From the NCBI RefSeq assembly GCF_014898055.3, contig NW_026555331.1, forward strand, positions 102,384,684-102,448,683: DNA of 64,000 nucleotides, given 5' to 3'. Numbering within the stretch: position 1 is the first letter of the stretch; each line of letters opens with the position of its first letter. The notes beneath the pieces were generated by a model. It was not told the origin of the DNA. It worked only from the letters and a program-made list of their open reading frames with translations, and did no database searches. Below, piece after piece: positions 11,382 through 22,900 of the stretch. The translations under genes and the position numbers were made by a program. This stretch comes from Talpa occidentalis. Its lineage: Eukaryota > Chordata > Mammalia > Eulipotyphla > Talpidae.

Positions 11382-14300
11382 CTAAAATATAAGCAGGACA
11401 AAAATGTCCTCACCCACCTGAGCAATAGGAGAGCATATGAAAATGCAAGCTATGATCCTAATTGCCTATTATTATTTACTAGAATTTTGTTGCACTGGGA
11501 ACAAATGAGATGTTGATGGGATCCTGAATTTGTAATAGACATTTAGACTCGCAAACTTCCCACTGGTTCATCTCTCTCCCTCACTCCTGTCCTACTGCTA
11601 TTGTCTGATTGACAAGTTCTAGCTCAGAATGATATCTCAGGACCTCAGCAGAAACACCAGTGATTCTTCTTTTCCTGATAAATAACCCCCAGTCCTTTAT
11701 GCAGTCCCAAGTGCCCTCTCTACTCCTCCCCATCTTTTGGCTTTCTGTCCTCTCCTCTTGATGTGCCCTTTGCTTTCACCAAACCGAACTGCTTCTGTTC
11801 TTGACTCACCTTGCTCTGCTCCCCCTCTCCTCTCATCACTTGCTGAATGTTCAAAGTAGAGTCAACTTTCCAAGTCAAACTTGTGAAACATCCCTGGATT
11901 CCCACATGAAGAAACAGTTTTTGTCCTTGACCCTCCGTAGGACCCTATTAGTGCCACCTATTATTTCATTCATCCTGTGAAATATTGAGGGCTTACTACA
12001 TACCAGACACAGTACTAGGCACTGGAGATCTATCAGTGTTCACAAATTATGGGATGTGTGGGACTGAAAGCCTCGTAAATGGGATGGGCCCTAACTCTGT
12101 AACATGTCAGATGTGGTTACATGCCATGGTGAAAAAAGAAGCCTGGAGCGTTTTGAGAAGATCTCACTGATAAGGTGTCACAGCTTGCCACCTTCATTCC
12201 TTCAGGTCTTAATTAAAGTATCCTGGGCTACATTATATTAAAAATTTTTTTTTACATTAAGCTCTACTAGAAAATAATAGGTAGGTAGTTTTTAATTTTG
12301 AACCTCTTATTTTATTCTAATTTGTATATAATAGATAATAATTAATACAAAGAATGATTATAAATGGACTTGTCTATAAAATAGCATCCAGTAAAAGAAA
12401 AAAAAATATAAGTCAAGGACGGTACCCTTCTGAATTAGAGACCTGTTTTACTGTCCTTTGTACCTGAAGAAACCTCTCACCTATGGGAGGTCAAAGGGTG
12501 GATGCTAAATCAGTCTTAAGTCCCTAATTGTGTCCTCATATGTCCTACTCTGTGTGTGGTTAAGAGCACACACATTACCTATAGTAATGTTTACACCTGA
12601 CTTTCTGTGGCCTCGGTTTACAGATATTTCTCTTCCTGTGTCTTTGCCTTTTTTCCTTTAAGAAATGATACTACTTAAAAACTGATTTTGAAAAGATGTA
12701 ATTCTTTGAAAGTTTTCTACCTCAACTCTATATATCTTGCCATGCATTTTAATAGGTCTCTAGATATTTACCTTGGGTGTTTCTGATGAGGAGTCTGGAT
12801 TTCTTGGGGCTGGCAGGTCATTGGGGAAAGTAACTCAGGGGCAGGTGGTGAATGCATGGGTTGTTGGAGCAGATCACTCAGTGTCTTGGTGACCCTTGCT
12901 GTTCTACCAAACCTTTGGGGCAGATTAGGAACACGTCTCAAGATGCTTTCCTTCATGTATCTCCCAAATCTCAGAGGCAGGTTGGCTGTTTCCCCAGTGC
13001 TTCCTTGTCGCATGGTCCTCCCAAATCTCAATGGCAGGTTGGCTGCTGAGTGTGGCATTTTGTTGACTGCAGATGCACTCATCTTAATGATGTTTCCTGG
13101 TCCCCAATCTTTTAATTCTTCAAAATTGAGACTTCTTTCCTTTTTCCCTTTAGGGTCTCCTGTTAGCTATAATTAGAAGTGACCTTGAAAGTAACTTATC
13201 TTTGTTCTAAGCAATAAAGTTGCACCCCAAATTAACTTAAATCCAGACTTCAGTCTGCAGAATTGTTAAAGCTATAAGCAAACTTCGTGTTCACATGTGC
13301 AGAATTTTTTAATAAATTATTTGTATTAAGCTTCTTAAAGCAATCTAGTTTCTCCATCCCAGGGCTATTGTAAGAAAACTATAAAATATTAATAAAATAT
13401 GTATAGTGAATACAGCAAGGGGTTCAAGTGGCAGGAATGTAATGAAGTACTGAAACAAAGCAGAAGGTTATTTTACTGCAGTTTTTCTCTTTCAGTTTTT
13501 GATGCACATTGTTAGGAAATAGTTCATATATTTTTAAATCTTGATTTTCGAAAAACTTCCCACTAACTCTTCAAGTCTAATATGTTCCCCCTCTTTAAAC
13601 TATGGTCAAAGTCATAGATACTTGGAAACAGAGATGCTAGCCAGATTTTGGGTAGGAAGTTCCAAGGAATTTCTTTCCTATCCACGATATTCAGACTCCA
13701 TTCTCAGAATACTTCTCAAGACACTGTCTTTTTATTAGTGAATAAATGACATTTTTAGTAAAGCTCCAATTGATTTGCAGTTTACTGAGTAGATCAACTT
13801 TTAAAGAACCATTTAAAATAAAACAAGTATTTAATTAGATTTAGTTTACCATGTGTTTTGTTCATATGAAGATTTTTAAACTTTTCAGGTTGTAAAAAAC
13901 AATATCTACGCTTTTCAGCACAGTTGGAAAGTATATAAAAGTACAAAGAGGAAAATAAAAATAACTTGCAGTCACACTAACTAGGGATAAAAATTTAATT
14001 TTGATATAGATTTACCACAAATTTACTACCTTATTATAGCAAAGAAAAATCATGTAAACATTGCATTATTTGTTTATAGTTGAAGCCAATTCAAATGTCC
14101 AGCTGCAATATATCCAGATCTTATTTCTGCAGCTACTTATTACAGTTGTGCGCTTCTGAGTCAGTTGAGATTTATTAATGTACCTTATATTTGCTAAGTA
14201 TCATACTCTGTTGTAAAATTTTCATTAAAAGCCAGGTATTTGCTAAAAAGTATAAGTTACAGCATCACATTGTCATGGGAAGGCTGAAGCTTGACAAAAA

Positions 14301-14541
14301 CAACACAAATGATCTTATTCCTTACTCTTTACAAAAGTATTTGACTCAGGACAAATATTCTATGGTTAAGACTAGTCACGTTAAATAGAGTTAAAACACT
14401 TACCTCAGAATACTTGTCATAATTTTCTTTGCTGTGAAAATTGGACACCATTAATTCATCCGCACAAAAGATGTTTGATGTTAACAAGGTTGAAGTGGCT
14501 AAAGTCAATAAAATGAATCGTTTTGATGAAATAACTTCCAT
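11315..14541 (-). CDS. NPVF: NPVF, RFamide-related peptide precursor (three coding exons)
   Basis: Secreted neuropeptide precursor; in other mammals its peptides act through NPFFR1 (GPR147) to restrain the gonadotropin axis and modulate nociception. Coding segments on the minus strand are 14541-14404, 13166-12772 and 11381-11315, totalling 600 nt (199 residues plus stop; human has 196). Residues 1-26 form a signal peptide with a hydrophobic core ending NIFC. Three amidation and cleavage sites follow: LPLRFGR at about 90-96 (RFRP-1), LPLRFGR at 109-115 (RFRP-2 position) and VPNLPQRFGR at 125-134 (RFRP-3), the last preceded by a dibasic RR. Each Gly supplies the amide. Both introns are GT-AG. 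I chose ATG at 14541 because the codon three upstream is TTG and ATG gives the conserved MEVISSK start. Oddities: the middle peptide keeps RF, and the C-terminus runs six residues past the usual end. No frameshift or internal stop is seen, so it appears functional. Confidence 0.96.
11382..12771 (-). other. NPVF: NPVF intron 2
   Basis: A 1.4-kb GT-AG intron. A stretch near 11980-12050 resembles an old MIR/L2-class relic (TTACTACATACCAGACAC motif). No further gene is seen. Confidence 0.85.
12772..13166 (-). CDS. NPVF: NPVF coding exon 2 (all RFamide peptides)
   Basis: Carries 131 codons plus two bases. The acceptor is TTATAG then CTAACAGG. This is the only choice that keeps phase 0 from exon 1 and aligns LTGDPKG with human PRGYPKG; a nearer AG at AACAG breaks the frame. 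The donor is AAG then GTAAAT at 12771-12766. The exon contains all three (L/V)P.RFGR sites and the conserved tail motif MTCQPQEIQ. Confidence 0.95.
13167..14403 (-). other. NPVF: NPVF intron 1
   Basis: A 1.2-kb GT-AG intron of AT-rich sequence. I see no mobile element, RNA gene or other feature in it. Confidence 0.9.
14404..14541 (-). CDS. NPVF: NPVF coding exon 1
   Basis: Encodes 46 residues: the signal peptide and the start of the propeptide (ADELMVSNFHSKENYDKYSE). The exon ends in GAG followed by the donor GTAAGTG (plus strand 14397-14403), a near-consensus splice site in phase 0. Confidence 0.95.
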
Positions 14542-14608
14542 TTTGTCCAAAAGCTAGAATTAAGTTTATATGTTTAACGTGATGTGTACATGGAGGATTA
14601 GCATGATC

Positions 14609-14616
14609 TTTTTATA
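14609..14616 (-). promoter_or_regulatory. NPVF: Probable NPVF TATA box
   Basis: TATAAAAA on the minus strand, about 70 nt upstream of the chosen ATG. It would place a start site near 14580 and give a 5' UTR of roughly 40 nt. Position and sequence are seen; promoter use is inferred. Confidence 0.6.
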
Positions 14617-16828
14617 CTGTCTAAAATGAAAGGAAAGTTTGACTTAACGGTGAAATCAATCCCACATGTTGTAAGTACCAATAGTAATTAGAGGTTTCAG
14701 CTAAAATATGTATGTAAGGAATGTGGGTAATTCATTCTGAGAGGACAGCAATTGTTTCTGTTTGCAAATTCATTCACTTTGAAAATATTTTTTCTTATTA
14801 TGAAGGAGCTTCTAATTAGGTAAGTTTGAGGTCACAGCAATTAAGATTCCAAACAAACAGAATGCTTCTTTTCTCCAAGTGCAAACAAAAAAATATTTTC
14901 TTTTCAGTGTTTGTGTCATTTCTTGGGAGAAGGGAAAAATATTCAATGCATGCTATCTATGTTAATTTTTTTAATCCATACAAAAGAGTTAAGCATAATA
15001 TTTTCAAAATGTCATACAAAAGTAAGAATGTGAAACAGAATTCCAAGTCACATAATACCCAAGTAAAATGTCATTAATTAACTTTTTGTAAGTGCTATTT
15101 CGTTATTAAAAGGCTTCAGAAATAAATGTCAGCGGTAACGTGAAGGCTGTACATAAGACGATGCAATAGGCATTTTGACAAACTGGCTGTCTCAGGAGAA
15201 GCTGGAGACAGTGCAAGCCCTTTTGTATTAGCCCTGTGGGCCTTATTTGGCAAAACTGTATAAATCATCAGGATTTTACTTCTGCCATGATGCTGCCTCC
15301 TACCTTTCTCCTCAGGACCCTTCAAAGCCCTCACAGAGGCTTGGAAAGTGACACATATGCAAATTTTGTTGCTCCCCTGGCCCATATTATTTAGGTAATC
15401 TCCAATTGCCATAGGCATACTAACATCATGGTATAAGAAAAGAATGTACAGAAATAAATGCTTATTTACTGAAATGCCAAAGCAGGTCTCTTTTGGAGTA
15501 GCTGACTAGTATTCTTAAAGACCTCCCTTATCACTGGACTGCCTAAGTTCTAGAGAAATCATGACTTGTTCTCACTTGTCCATTCGGCCCTCTCAGGAGA
15601 AAAAGACCTTACATTAATTGTTTTCAACACTAGTTACCTCTAGACACAGACACTTAGAAGTGAATTGACAGAAGAGCAAGTCATAAAATTGTACTTTTGG
15701 TGTTAAGAACAGTACCTCTTGTAGCCTCTCTTACCAACCTGCCATAGAATATGAGCATTAGATATGAGATACGTGTTGGGCAGAAGTGAAGACCTTTCCT
15801 TGTATTACAGATCTCCAGAGTAAATCAAAAAGTTGAAAAACAATAGTGGGCAAACACTTGGGTACCCACTTGGCCTCTGGTGAAAAAATTGACATCATTG
15901 GCCTCGTTTGTTTTGGTTTGCGGTAGCCAAGCATCCCCACAGTAGGAGGCAATTAATTCAATTCATACTCTGGTGTTAATTTTGTAGCACTGTTATTGGA
16001 TTATTTGGGTTTAATTTCCCTGAGGATTTAATACGTCTCTCTTCCAATTTGTTCCTTCGCAAACTGCTGATGGAACTTCCCTATTTTGTGGTCAGTAGAT
16101 CCAAACTTTTGAGAAATGGGTGAAGCAAATTTTATTGACCAAGTTTACAACCTGGAAAATGTGGAAGGATCATCCTGGATCTCTTTCAAAATATGTTTGT
16201 GTCCGGTTGTTTCAAACATTAGCAGTTCACCCTTTTTCAGGGCTGCTACTTGGGGTTTTGGCACATTGATGAGGTTTTCTGACTGCAATCAGCATCCTGA
16301 ACAGTTGATATGACTAATTACTCCCCTGCCTCCACCGGATTTAAGCTTCCAAGTTTGCAGTGTAATTAGAGTTATCTTATTAATATAGAGCTTGGCTCTT
16401 TTCAACCATCTCTTCAATTAGCAGTGAAAACATTAACAGATATAAAACAACATTACCTAACATACACAGTATATAACCACCTTAAATCTTGTAATGAAAT
16501 ATCTGCCACATACATAGCACATTTAGGAATTCTTGATTAGACATATGAGCATACAAAAATTAAGTAGAAATTCTACCTTCCTGATGTGTGGCCTTTACAA
16601 ATACATGCTTAATTTATTAAGATTTTAGAGACCTCAAGGTTACTTCTGAACCTGTCTTTCCAGGTTGGGCACTACTCCTGAGCATTAGACTCTGCAGCTA
16701 TTCAGCTTCCTAACAGACAGTGCTGTTGGATGTCCCACAATCATCTCAATTCCAGAATGTCCAAAGTAGAATTTATCTTTTTCAGTAACTGTTTCTACTC
16801 CTAGATTTCCCATTTCAGTGACTAATAC
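14617..16828. other. NPVF upstream flank, no gene seen
   Basis: About 2.2 kb of repeat-poor sequence upstream of the NPVF promoter. Regulatory elements may be here, but none can be assigned by eye. Confidence 0.6.
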
Positions 16829-17400
16829 TGTATCAGTCAGGGTCTAATCAAGAGATAGAAAACACAGGAAATGATTAATATGAATAATTATTCATTATGA
16901 CAGGAGATTCTCTACAAAGGGGTAAAGGGGAAGTATCCAAAGGGATACTAGGGCCAAGGGGAAGTATCCAAGGAGAGAAGAAAAGGGAACTCACCATAAT
17001 GGAGAAGGTTTGGATGGCAGAGAAGATTGCTGGGTTACCCAGGGCCAGCAGTCACCAGGGCTATCTGCAATCACAAGCAGAAGACACCCTTCTGGGGTGC
17101 AGATGGGCCAAGTCTGGGAAGACAACTTCTGGGTCTCTAGGTATCTCTGAGATTCACTTGAAATCTGCCACTGAAACTTGGTGGGGGTGAGGGCAACTAG
17201 ATGTCCCCCATTTGTAGCAGTGGGTAGAAACACAAAGCAAATGGAGGCACACTTGAGCCGGAAAGAGAAATCCCTTTCTTCTTCAGTTCCCCTCCAGTGC
17301 CTTCTACTGACAAAGCTTAAAGCTCTGCCAGTTGCAGTGGAAAAATGTTTCCTGGGCCTGTCTATATTATCTCAAAGCTTGTAATGAAGGTGGATTTTGA
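16829..17400. repeat. Unassigned old interspersed repeat, copy B
   Basis: Opens CTGTATCAGTCAGGGTCTAA and contains AGTGCCTTCTACTGACAAAG, paralleling copy A. The segment GGGGAAGTATCCAA is locally duplicated near 16928 and 16958. Confidence 0.5.
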
Positions 17401-17604
17401 GCTAAGAGGCAATAAACAGATAATGGGCAGTTACTAACGGCCACCCATTTGTATAAGTCAGAATTCTTTGTGATATTCTTCATGATTTCCTCCCCTTTTT
17501 CTTCCACACCCCATTCCACAATTAGTGAACAATTGTATTGTTTCTAGTTTTGTGCTATTATACTTCATAATAACCAGTACTTTTTGTGCATGAATCAAGT
17601 GCCA

Positions 17605-17775
17605 GGGACTGTTCAAAGTACTTTGTGAATTAACTTACTTATCTTTCACAATAACCCTGTGAGCAGCTACTATTTTTGTTTCTACTCTATAGAAGGATTA
17701 AGTAGCTTTCCTCACCAATGGCAGAGTCAGATTTGAGCCCCAACAGTCTAAACACACATGCACTGTGCCAGCCCA
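17605..17775 (-). repeat. MIR SINE relic
   Basis: Antisense MIR pattern: AGTGCCAGGGACTGTTCAAA, AATAACCCTGTGAGCAGCTA and GCAGAGTCAGATTTGAGCCC in order. Confidence 0.75.
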
Positions 17776-18079
17776 GTCAACCAAGTCTGGTTTCTTCTAA
17801 CTTCTAAATAGCTCTTACATCTGTTCATACCTCTTCATCCCCATTGCCATTATCAGTTCATCATTTCCCTGCCTAGATCTTTTCTTAGTCCTCTTCGGTT
17901 CTTTGTCCATAGTCCACTTTGAAAAATTTTATAAACCGTTATATTTACGACTTTCTTCCTTAATAACTTTTGATGGTTTTCCATATCCTCTGAGTCATTT
18001 GGCCAGCTCCTGATGACTTGTATTCTGTTTATTTCTCTAGCGTTATCTCTTGCCACTGTCTGCATCATCTGCTTGATGA

Positions 18080-18425
18080 CAAACTTCTTTCTGTTCTTTC
18101 CAATGGATGTATTTTCTCTTGGCTCCAGGCTTCTGCCCATGATTTTCCTTGCATGGAATATTCATCTGATCTCTTCTTTCCTTCTCCCACCTATTAATTG
18201 TTTGGGTCTCGCTTGAGGCATTACATAGTGCAAAAAGTCTCTCTTGACTTCCAGCTCTAAGAAATAGCTCTTTGTTCTCCCCTAATCATGGCTCTTTTCA
18301 CTCCGACTTGTCTCATTTCCTGGTCTGCCCCCTCCAATGCTCTGCAAGTATGTGAGGGCAGGACCTTGCTGGTGCAGATCACAGTGGTATTTCCATTGTC
18401 TATCTCACAGCTACTCAGGAAATTT
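18080..18425 (+). repeat. LINE-2 3' end relic
   Basis: Typical L2 order: TTCCTTGCATGGAATATTCA, a C/T-rich middle, then GTATGTGAGGGCAGGACCTT and a CATTGTCTATCTCACAG-like end. It lies directly upstream of the chimeric insertion. Confidence 0.6.
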
Positions 18426-18591
18426 TATTTCTAAATGAACGCATTTTTTTTTAATTAGTATTGGAAATAGGGGTTCAAAATAAAGTTGCTTGTTAACTAT
18501 TTTTCCCAGTCTTCCTAACTGTTGAACAGTGTTTTCTCCTTGCTGGGACTTACACATTATTAGAGCTTAAATTTGTGACTTATCCTGAAAT

Positions 18592-18648
18592 TGTTATAGG
18601 ACAGTCCCGATATTGAACGGGTTGCCTGGCTATGGGTCTTCACCCGCG
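18592..18648 (-). repeat. Inverted copy of LTR 3' (U5) end
   Basis: Reverse complement of 19348-19404, 53 of 57 bases identical, all differences transitions. It breaks off exactly where the 7SL sequence begins. Confidence 0.9.
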
Positions 18649-18756
18649 GAGAGGTCACCATGTCTGAGGAGGTGAACATGCGGACACATGGGTGCAGCGC
18701 ACTGTGGCCCAGAACTGCCGATCAAGCGATCCTCCTGCCTCAGCCTCCCAGGTAGC
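18649..18756 (-). repeat. 7SL RNA-derived segment (antisense)
   Basis: The plus strand shows the complement of 7SL RNA in order: GAGGTCACCAT, TGCGGACAC, AGCGCACT, CCCAGAACT and TCAAGCGATCCTCCTGCCTC. It spans roughly nucleotides 30-150 of the RNA. It extends into the S-domain side, so it is not simply an Alu fragment. The middle part is diverged. Confidence 0.75.
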
Positions 18757-18935
18757 AAACGGTTTTTACAGGAATAGAGGACTTTTGTTTTCCACAATGG
18801 ACAAATACCTGGAGGGACTGGTTTTCTTTCACACTGGAACCTGGTAAAAAATGTTCATCTGAGACTGCATCCCAATATCCATATATTCGATCTTCATCAC
18901 CATGGAAATGGTGGCAAAAAGTGAAAGGGGGGAAT

Positions 18936-19404
18936 TGTTAGGGGAAAAAGGATGTCCTAAAGCTAATTCCATACAGGCTTTGTGGACTCCACCCCCACCC
19001 TAGGCCAAAGCCAAAGACACTGGGAACTCCAAATCCCATCACCACCAAAGGAAGGTCGCTGGGACCTGAGGGTGGGGTTAAGCAGCCAGGTTTTTATAAA
19101 GCCAGGCACGTGGGCTTTGGAGGGGTCCCCCATTTTGGCTCTCCGCCAGCTGGCAGTGTCCGGCCACCTCTGAGAGTGACTTTGGGTTTCCAGGTCGGCG
19201 GATCAGGTAGGACGCATTAAAGACTTTATTTCCCTATTTTCTCCCTGAGTTGTACATTTTCCTTATTTCCTTTTCCCTTGTAAATAAACCTTTTATTAAC
19301 CTTTTGTGTGTGCCTGTAGTGGACTATTAATAAGTCCCTTTTAAGCGCGCGGGTGAGGACCCACAGCCAGGCAACCCGTTCAATATTGGGACTGCCCTAT
19401 AACA
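18936..19404 (+). repeat. Retroviral LTR (gammaretrovirus-like)
   Basis: 469 bp starting TGTTAGGGG and ending CCTATAACA, directly preceded by a polypurine tract. TATAAA lies at 19095-19100 and AATAAA at 19283-19288, defining U3, R and U5. Family name not recognised. Confidence 0.8.
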
Positions 19405-19726
19405 AAATCATAACATCTTAATATTCTCCTGTCGAGGATTCAGCTGTAGGGCTTTCCAAGCTGTGACCGATACAAGCATAGTCAGGTATGAGTAGATGGA
19501 ATGTGAGAGTAGGTTTATTCTGTCATAGTACTATGCATGACTTGGTAAGTTCAGATGGATCTTGCCAGGTAGATGGGCTCAAAATACCAGGAAAGGTGTG
19601 AAAAGTAACTACACGACCCAGGAGGGCTTTCTGATGATTCTTCAGGTTCTCTCAAGGGGCGAACTTCATAGCCCTATTGGTTCCTCTGACTGAGGGCAGA
19701 ATAGGGTTCTCTCATTATTGTTCTTT

Positions 19727-19981
19727 TTTAGATTGTTTTATTTATACAAGAACTGGGCTACAGGCCAGAGGTGCGGGAGGGTGAGAGGATTCACCAGAGA
19801 CAGAGCAGGGAACAGAACAGGCAGACTGACTGAAATACACTGCTGAGGGGAGCAGCGGGTGAGGAGAGGTCTGCGGCACCAAGTGGGTTGCTCCGCAGCC
19901 GGCAGGGATCAGGACGGCACTGCAGAGGCTGCGGACAGCTTCACAGCACTGCGCTCAACCGCCTGCGCCAGCAGGGAGGCC
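19727..19981 (-). mobile_element. tRNA-derived SINE
   Basis: Antisense copy flanked by CTCATTATTGTTCTTT (19711) and CTCATTATTATTCTTT (19982). It lies about 320 bp from the chimeric retroviral insertion. Confidence 0.93.
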
Positions 19982-19997
19982 CTCATTATTATTCTTT

Positions 19998-22900
19998 CAT
20001 GCTCACTGGATGCACCCTAACCTCTGGCAAGTAGTTAGAGTGAGGGACAAATCATTTCTACCCACCAGAAACTGAGCTGATTTGAGTTGGGCTTAGGACT
20101 TTGTAGGACCTCGGTATAGCTGTACTTCTGGTTAAACATTTAAAGTAAGAGTTTTTTATGCCACAGGCTGCACATTTTATATAAATTTTACATAGAAAAG
20201 GCCAGTTCACTCCACACAATGATCCATGCCCTGTGAAGCCACTGTGAATTCTACCAAAGAGGTGGTTAATTTTAATATCCAGACGAGCCTCATCACAGAG
20301 CCCTGCTCCTTCTCAAGTCAACAGTTTACTCCCAGGACACTTGCCTTTTTATAATGTTTATTTCTTCCTTTCCTTCTAAGTGTAATCCAATTGTTGTGCT
20401 GTGCAGAAGAATTTATGGATATTATAGTGCTTGTTTGCATTTCCTGTTTGCAAAGAATTTTGCAATCATTTGTTAACTAATTTCAGGCCCTCTCTGGAGG
20501 TGGATGGTGATATTGTGCTATAATTCATTTCAGTATTATATGTGCAAAGAGAAAGAAATACCTGCCTAGCTTCCAAATAAAGTCATCCTGTGTAAATTGT
20601 ATAAAATTATTATTTTAAAAATGTGTGGTGGTGCCTGTGTTTCAAGATTTACGAGTGACTTGTTATAATGAGCCTGTCATATTTTGATAGCAGGATTGTA
20701 TTTACTTCTCTGCTTTTTACAATGACAGATTACAATGCCAGAGGCCTTAGAAGGTGCTGACATGAACATGAGACAAAGATTATTTCTCTGTGTAGTAAAA
20801 GCAGTTGAAATTCAATTCTAGTTGAAGTAACTTAGAGAATCAATTTGTACAATACAAGAATAAACATTAAGTATTTATTAAAATTAATTCACATGATTTA
20901 TTCTAGAAGGTCCATTAAATGCCAAGGTCCTTGTATCTAAAAGATGAATTTTAGAACAAATTATTGAATAAACTTTCAATAAAAGTATTAGGTTTTTCAA
21001 ATGATATGGAGTGATAATGCTTAAAAAAATTTAAAAGCAGTTATGCAAGACTGATCAGGAAGCAGCCTTTCTGCACCATAGCTTTCCAATTCAGGCCTTT
21101 ATGCTTTTTAATGTTTCATTTTTATTGGCATTTTTTCCTTTGCAGGAAAAATGTGTGATTTTTACTGACCTGGCAGGGAGCTGTGGTACCTCCAGCCAAA
21201 GTGTCAAGAAAACTCAGAATTCTCTACATGAGGGACAAAGACCAGATGTTTAGTTAAAACAACACATAGTTTTTATACAAATATAGGCCATGGAAACTAA
21301 GACCTTTACTGGAATTTTTCTCTCTTTTGGGCCAGTCTTACTTTTAATAGTTTAAAAATAAGCAAGCCCCCACTTTGTAATCCCAACCTAAGCCAAATAA
21401 TGTAATTTCTTATAAGGTGTATGCTTTTCAGTATCTTGAATTTTTGTTTTGTTTTGTATTTGTTTTGAAGAATTTTGTTCTAACACGTGGAATGTGTCCT
21501 TCACATAATAAGTTGTTTTACTAAAAAGGAAAATGGGAGACTGAATAGCCTAATCCTTAGGTAGCTTTTTTCCACAAGTCTGGCCACCCCTTCATTGGGA
21601 AGGAGATCTCCCACTTAAACCGACACAAATGTGGGTTCACAAAGACAACTATTTTCATCTTTGTTTCTGCTCCTGGGGTTATAGATTCAGATGCTGCAAA
21701 TGTGTACTTTCTTACCCTGCCCACCACCAGTGCCCCAGCAATCCTCTACCACATTCCATCTAATAAAAATGAGCATCATTCCTAATGTGGATTCCCCTAG
21801 ATGCTCTTTCAGACCTAAGAAAAGAAATGAAAAGGGGGTGATTCGAAACACCCATATCTGGTGCATTGCCTGTTTTTTTCCTTTTGATCAGATATCACAT
21901 GCTTTCTATGCTCTGAGTCCACAGTAGCCCTGCACCTCTAACCATCCTTGAATTGACATGCTGGCACTTTGACCTTCATCTTTGTTTCCAGTCCTTTGAC
22001 TTTGGCCATACTACTTGCTTCCTCCTCTAGGTCTGGGCTTCTGAGTGTGTCTCTTACCCTTTGATTCCTCTGTCACTGGGATCACAGTGGCTGGACTTCG
22101 TTACTGAGGAGGGGTTACTGGACCCCTAAGGGAATGTATTCATGATGTAGCTAGGACTTACAGCACTGACAGTTCTGCTGATTAAACTCAAGCAATTCCA
22201 AGCAAACAAACAGAAAATCCCTCAGCTAAGTAGTTGTCTTTGGAGGATCACTTAAAGATACACTTTTAAACCTACAGTGACATTGGGTATAAATTTAATT
22301 AAAGGGGAAGATTTCCTGGAAATTTTCCCAATTCTAAAAGGTGAGGTGAGATCTAGACAGAAAATTCCTTATGAATTGAGATTAAATAAGCTAACTAACG
22401 TTCATGTCATTCAATGAAATACCAAGTGGATTTAACTCTACACAGAATTTTTGGGACCATGTGAGCTTAAGAAATCAGATATTTTCTTTCTGTGAAACTA
22501 TAATAAAAAGAAAATAGACAAAGTTAGTAAAGGTTTTAGAGGATGTTTAGATGTATAAGCTGGCATGCTAACTGCAGGACATCATCCTATTATGATCTCA
22601 CCATCCTGTTACTTGAATGACCCAGAGTGGTTGGTGTTGGCTGATTCACCCTGGTGGAGTGTCACTGATTCATTGTTAGGAATAGCCAGTGACCATGATT
22701 TAGAAGCATCTGATTAGATAAATGTGAATCTTCCTGGGTCCACTCCCATCCCCTAACCTCTTGGTCGGGGCAGTAGAATAGCCCTTGCTATGTTTTCATG
22801 TATATTAGGCCGATTTGTTTGTTTAAATTTACCACTTTAAAGCTTCCCTTAATGTGTGTCTTAACCTGATCTTACTTGGGTAAAAATATCCCAGGAGAAG

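Larger units (their letters stand above)
18592..19404 (+). mobile_element. Chimeric retroviral insertion: inverted U5 + antisense 7SL + LTR
   Basis: An 813-bp insertion flanked by AAAT at 18588-18591 and 19405-19408. It runs from TGTTATAGG to CCTATAACA, so both termini carry the same viral end. Order: inverted copy of the LTR 3' end (18592-18648), antisense 7SL RNA (18649-18756), unassigned sequence (18757-18915), polypurine tract (18916-18934) and a complete LTR (18936-19404). A 4-bp duplication is typical of gammaretroviral integrase. The two copies of the 57-bp end differ by four transitions, so the insertion is not recent. There is no coding capacity. Confidence 0.85.

Noticed and set aside
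13155..13162. Alternative acceptor AACAG for NPVF exon 2
   Set aside because: It would break the frame from exon 1; TTATAG a few bases upstream keeps phase 0 and matches the human protein.
14542..14550. Possible NPVF start three codons upstream (MDK...)
   Set aside because: The codon is TTG, not ATG; the next codon set gives the conserved ATG at 14541.
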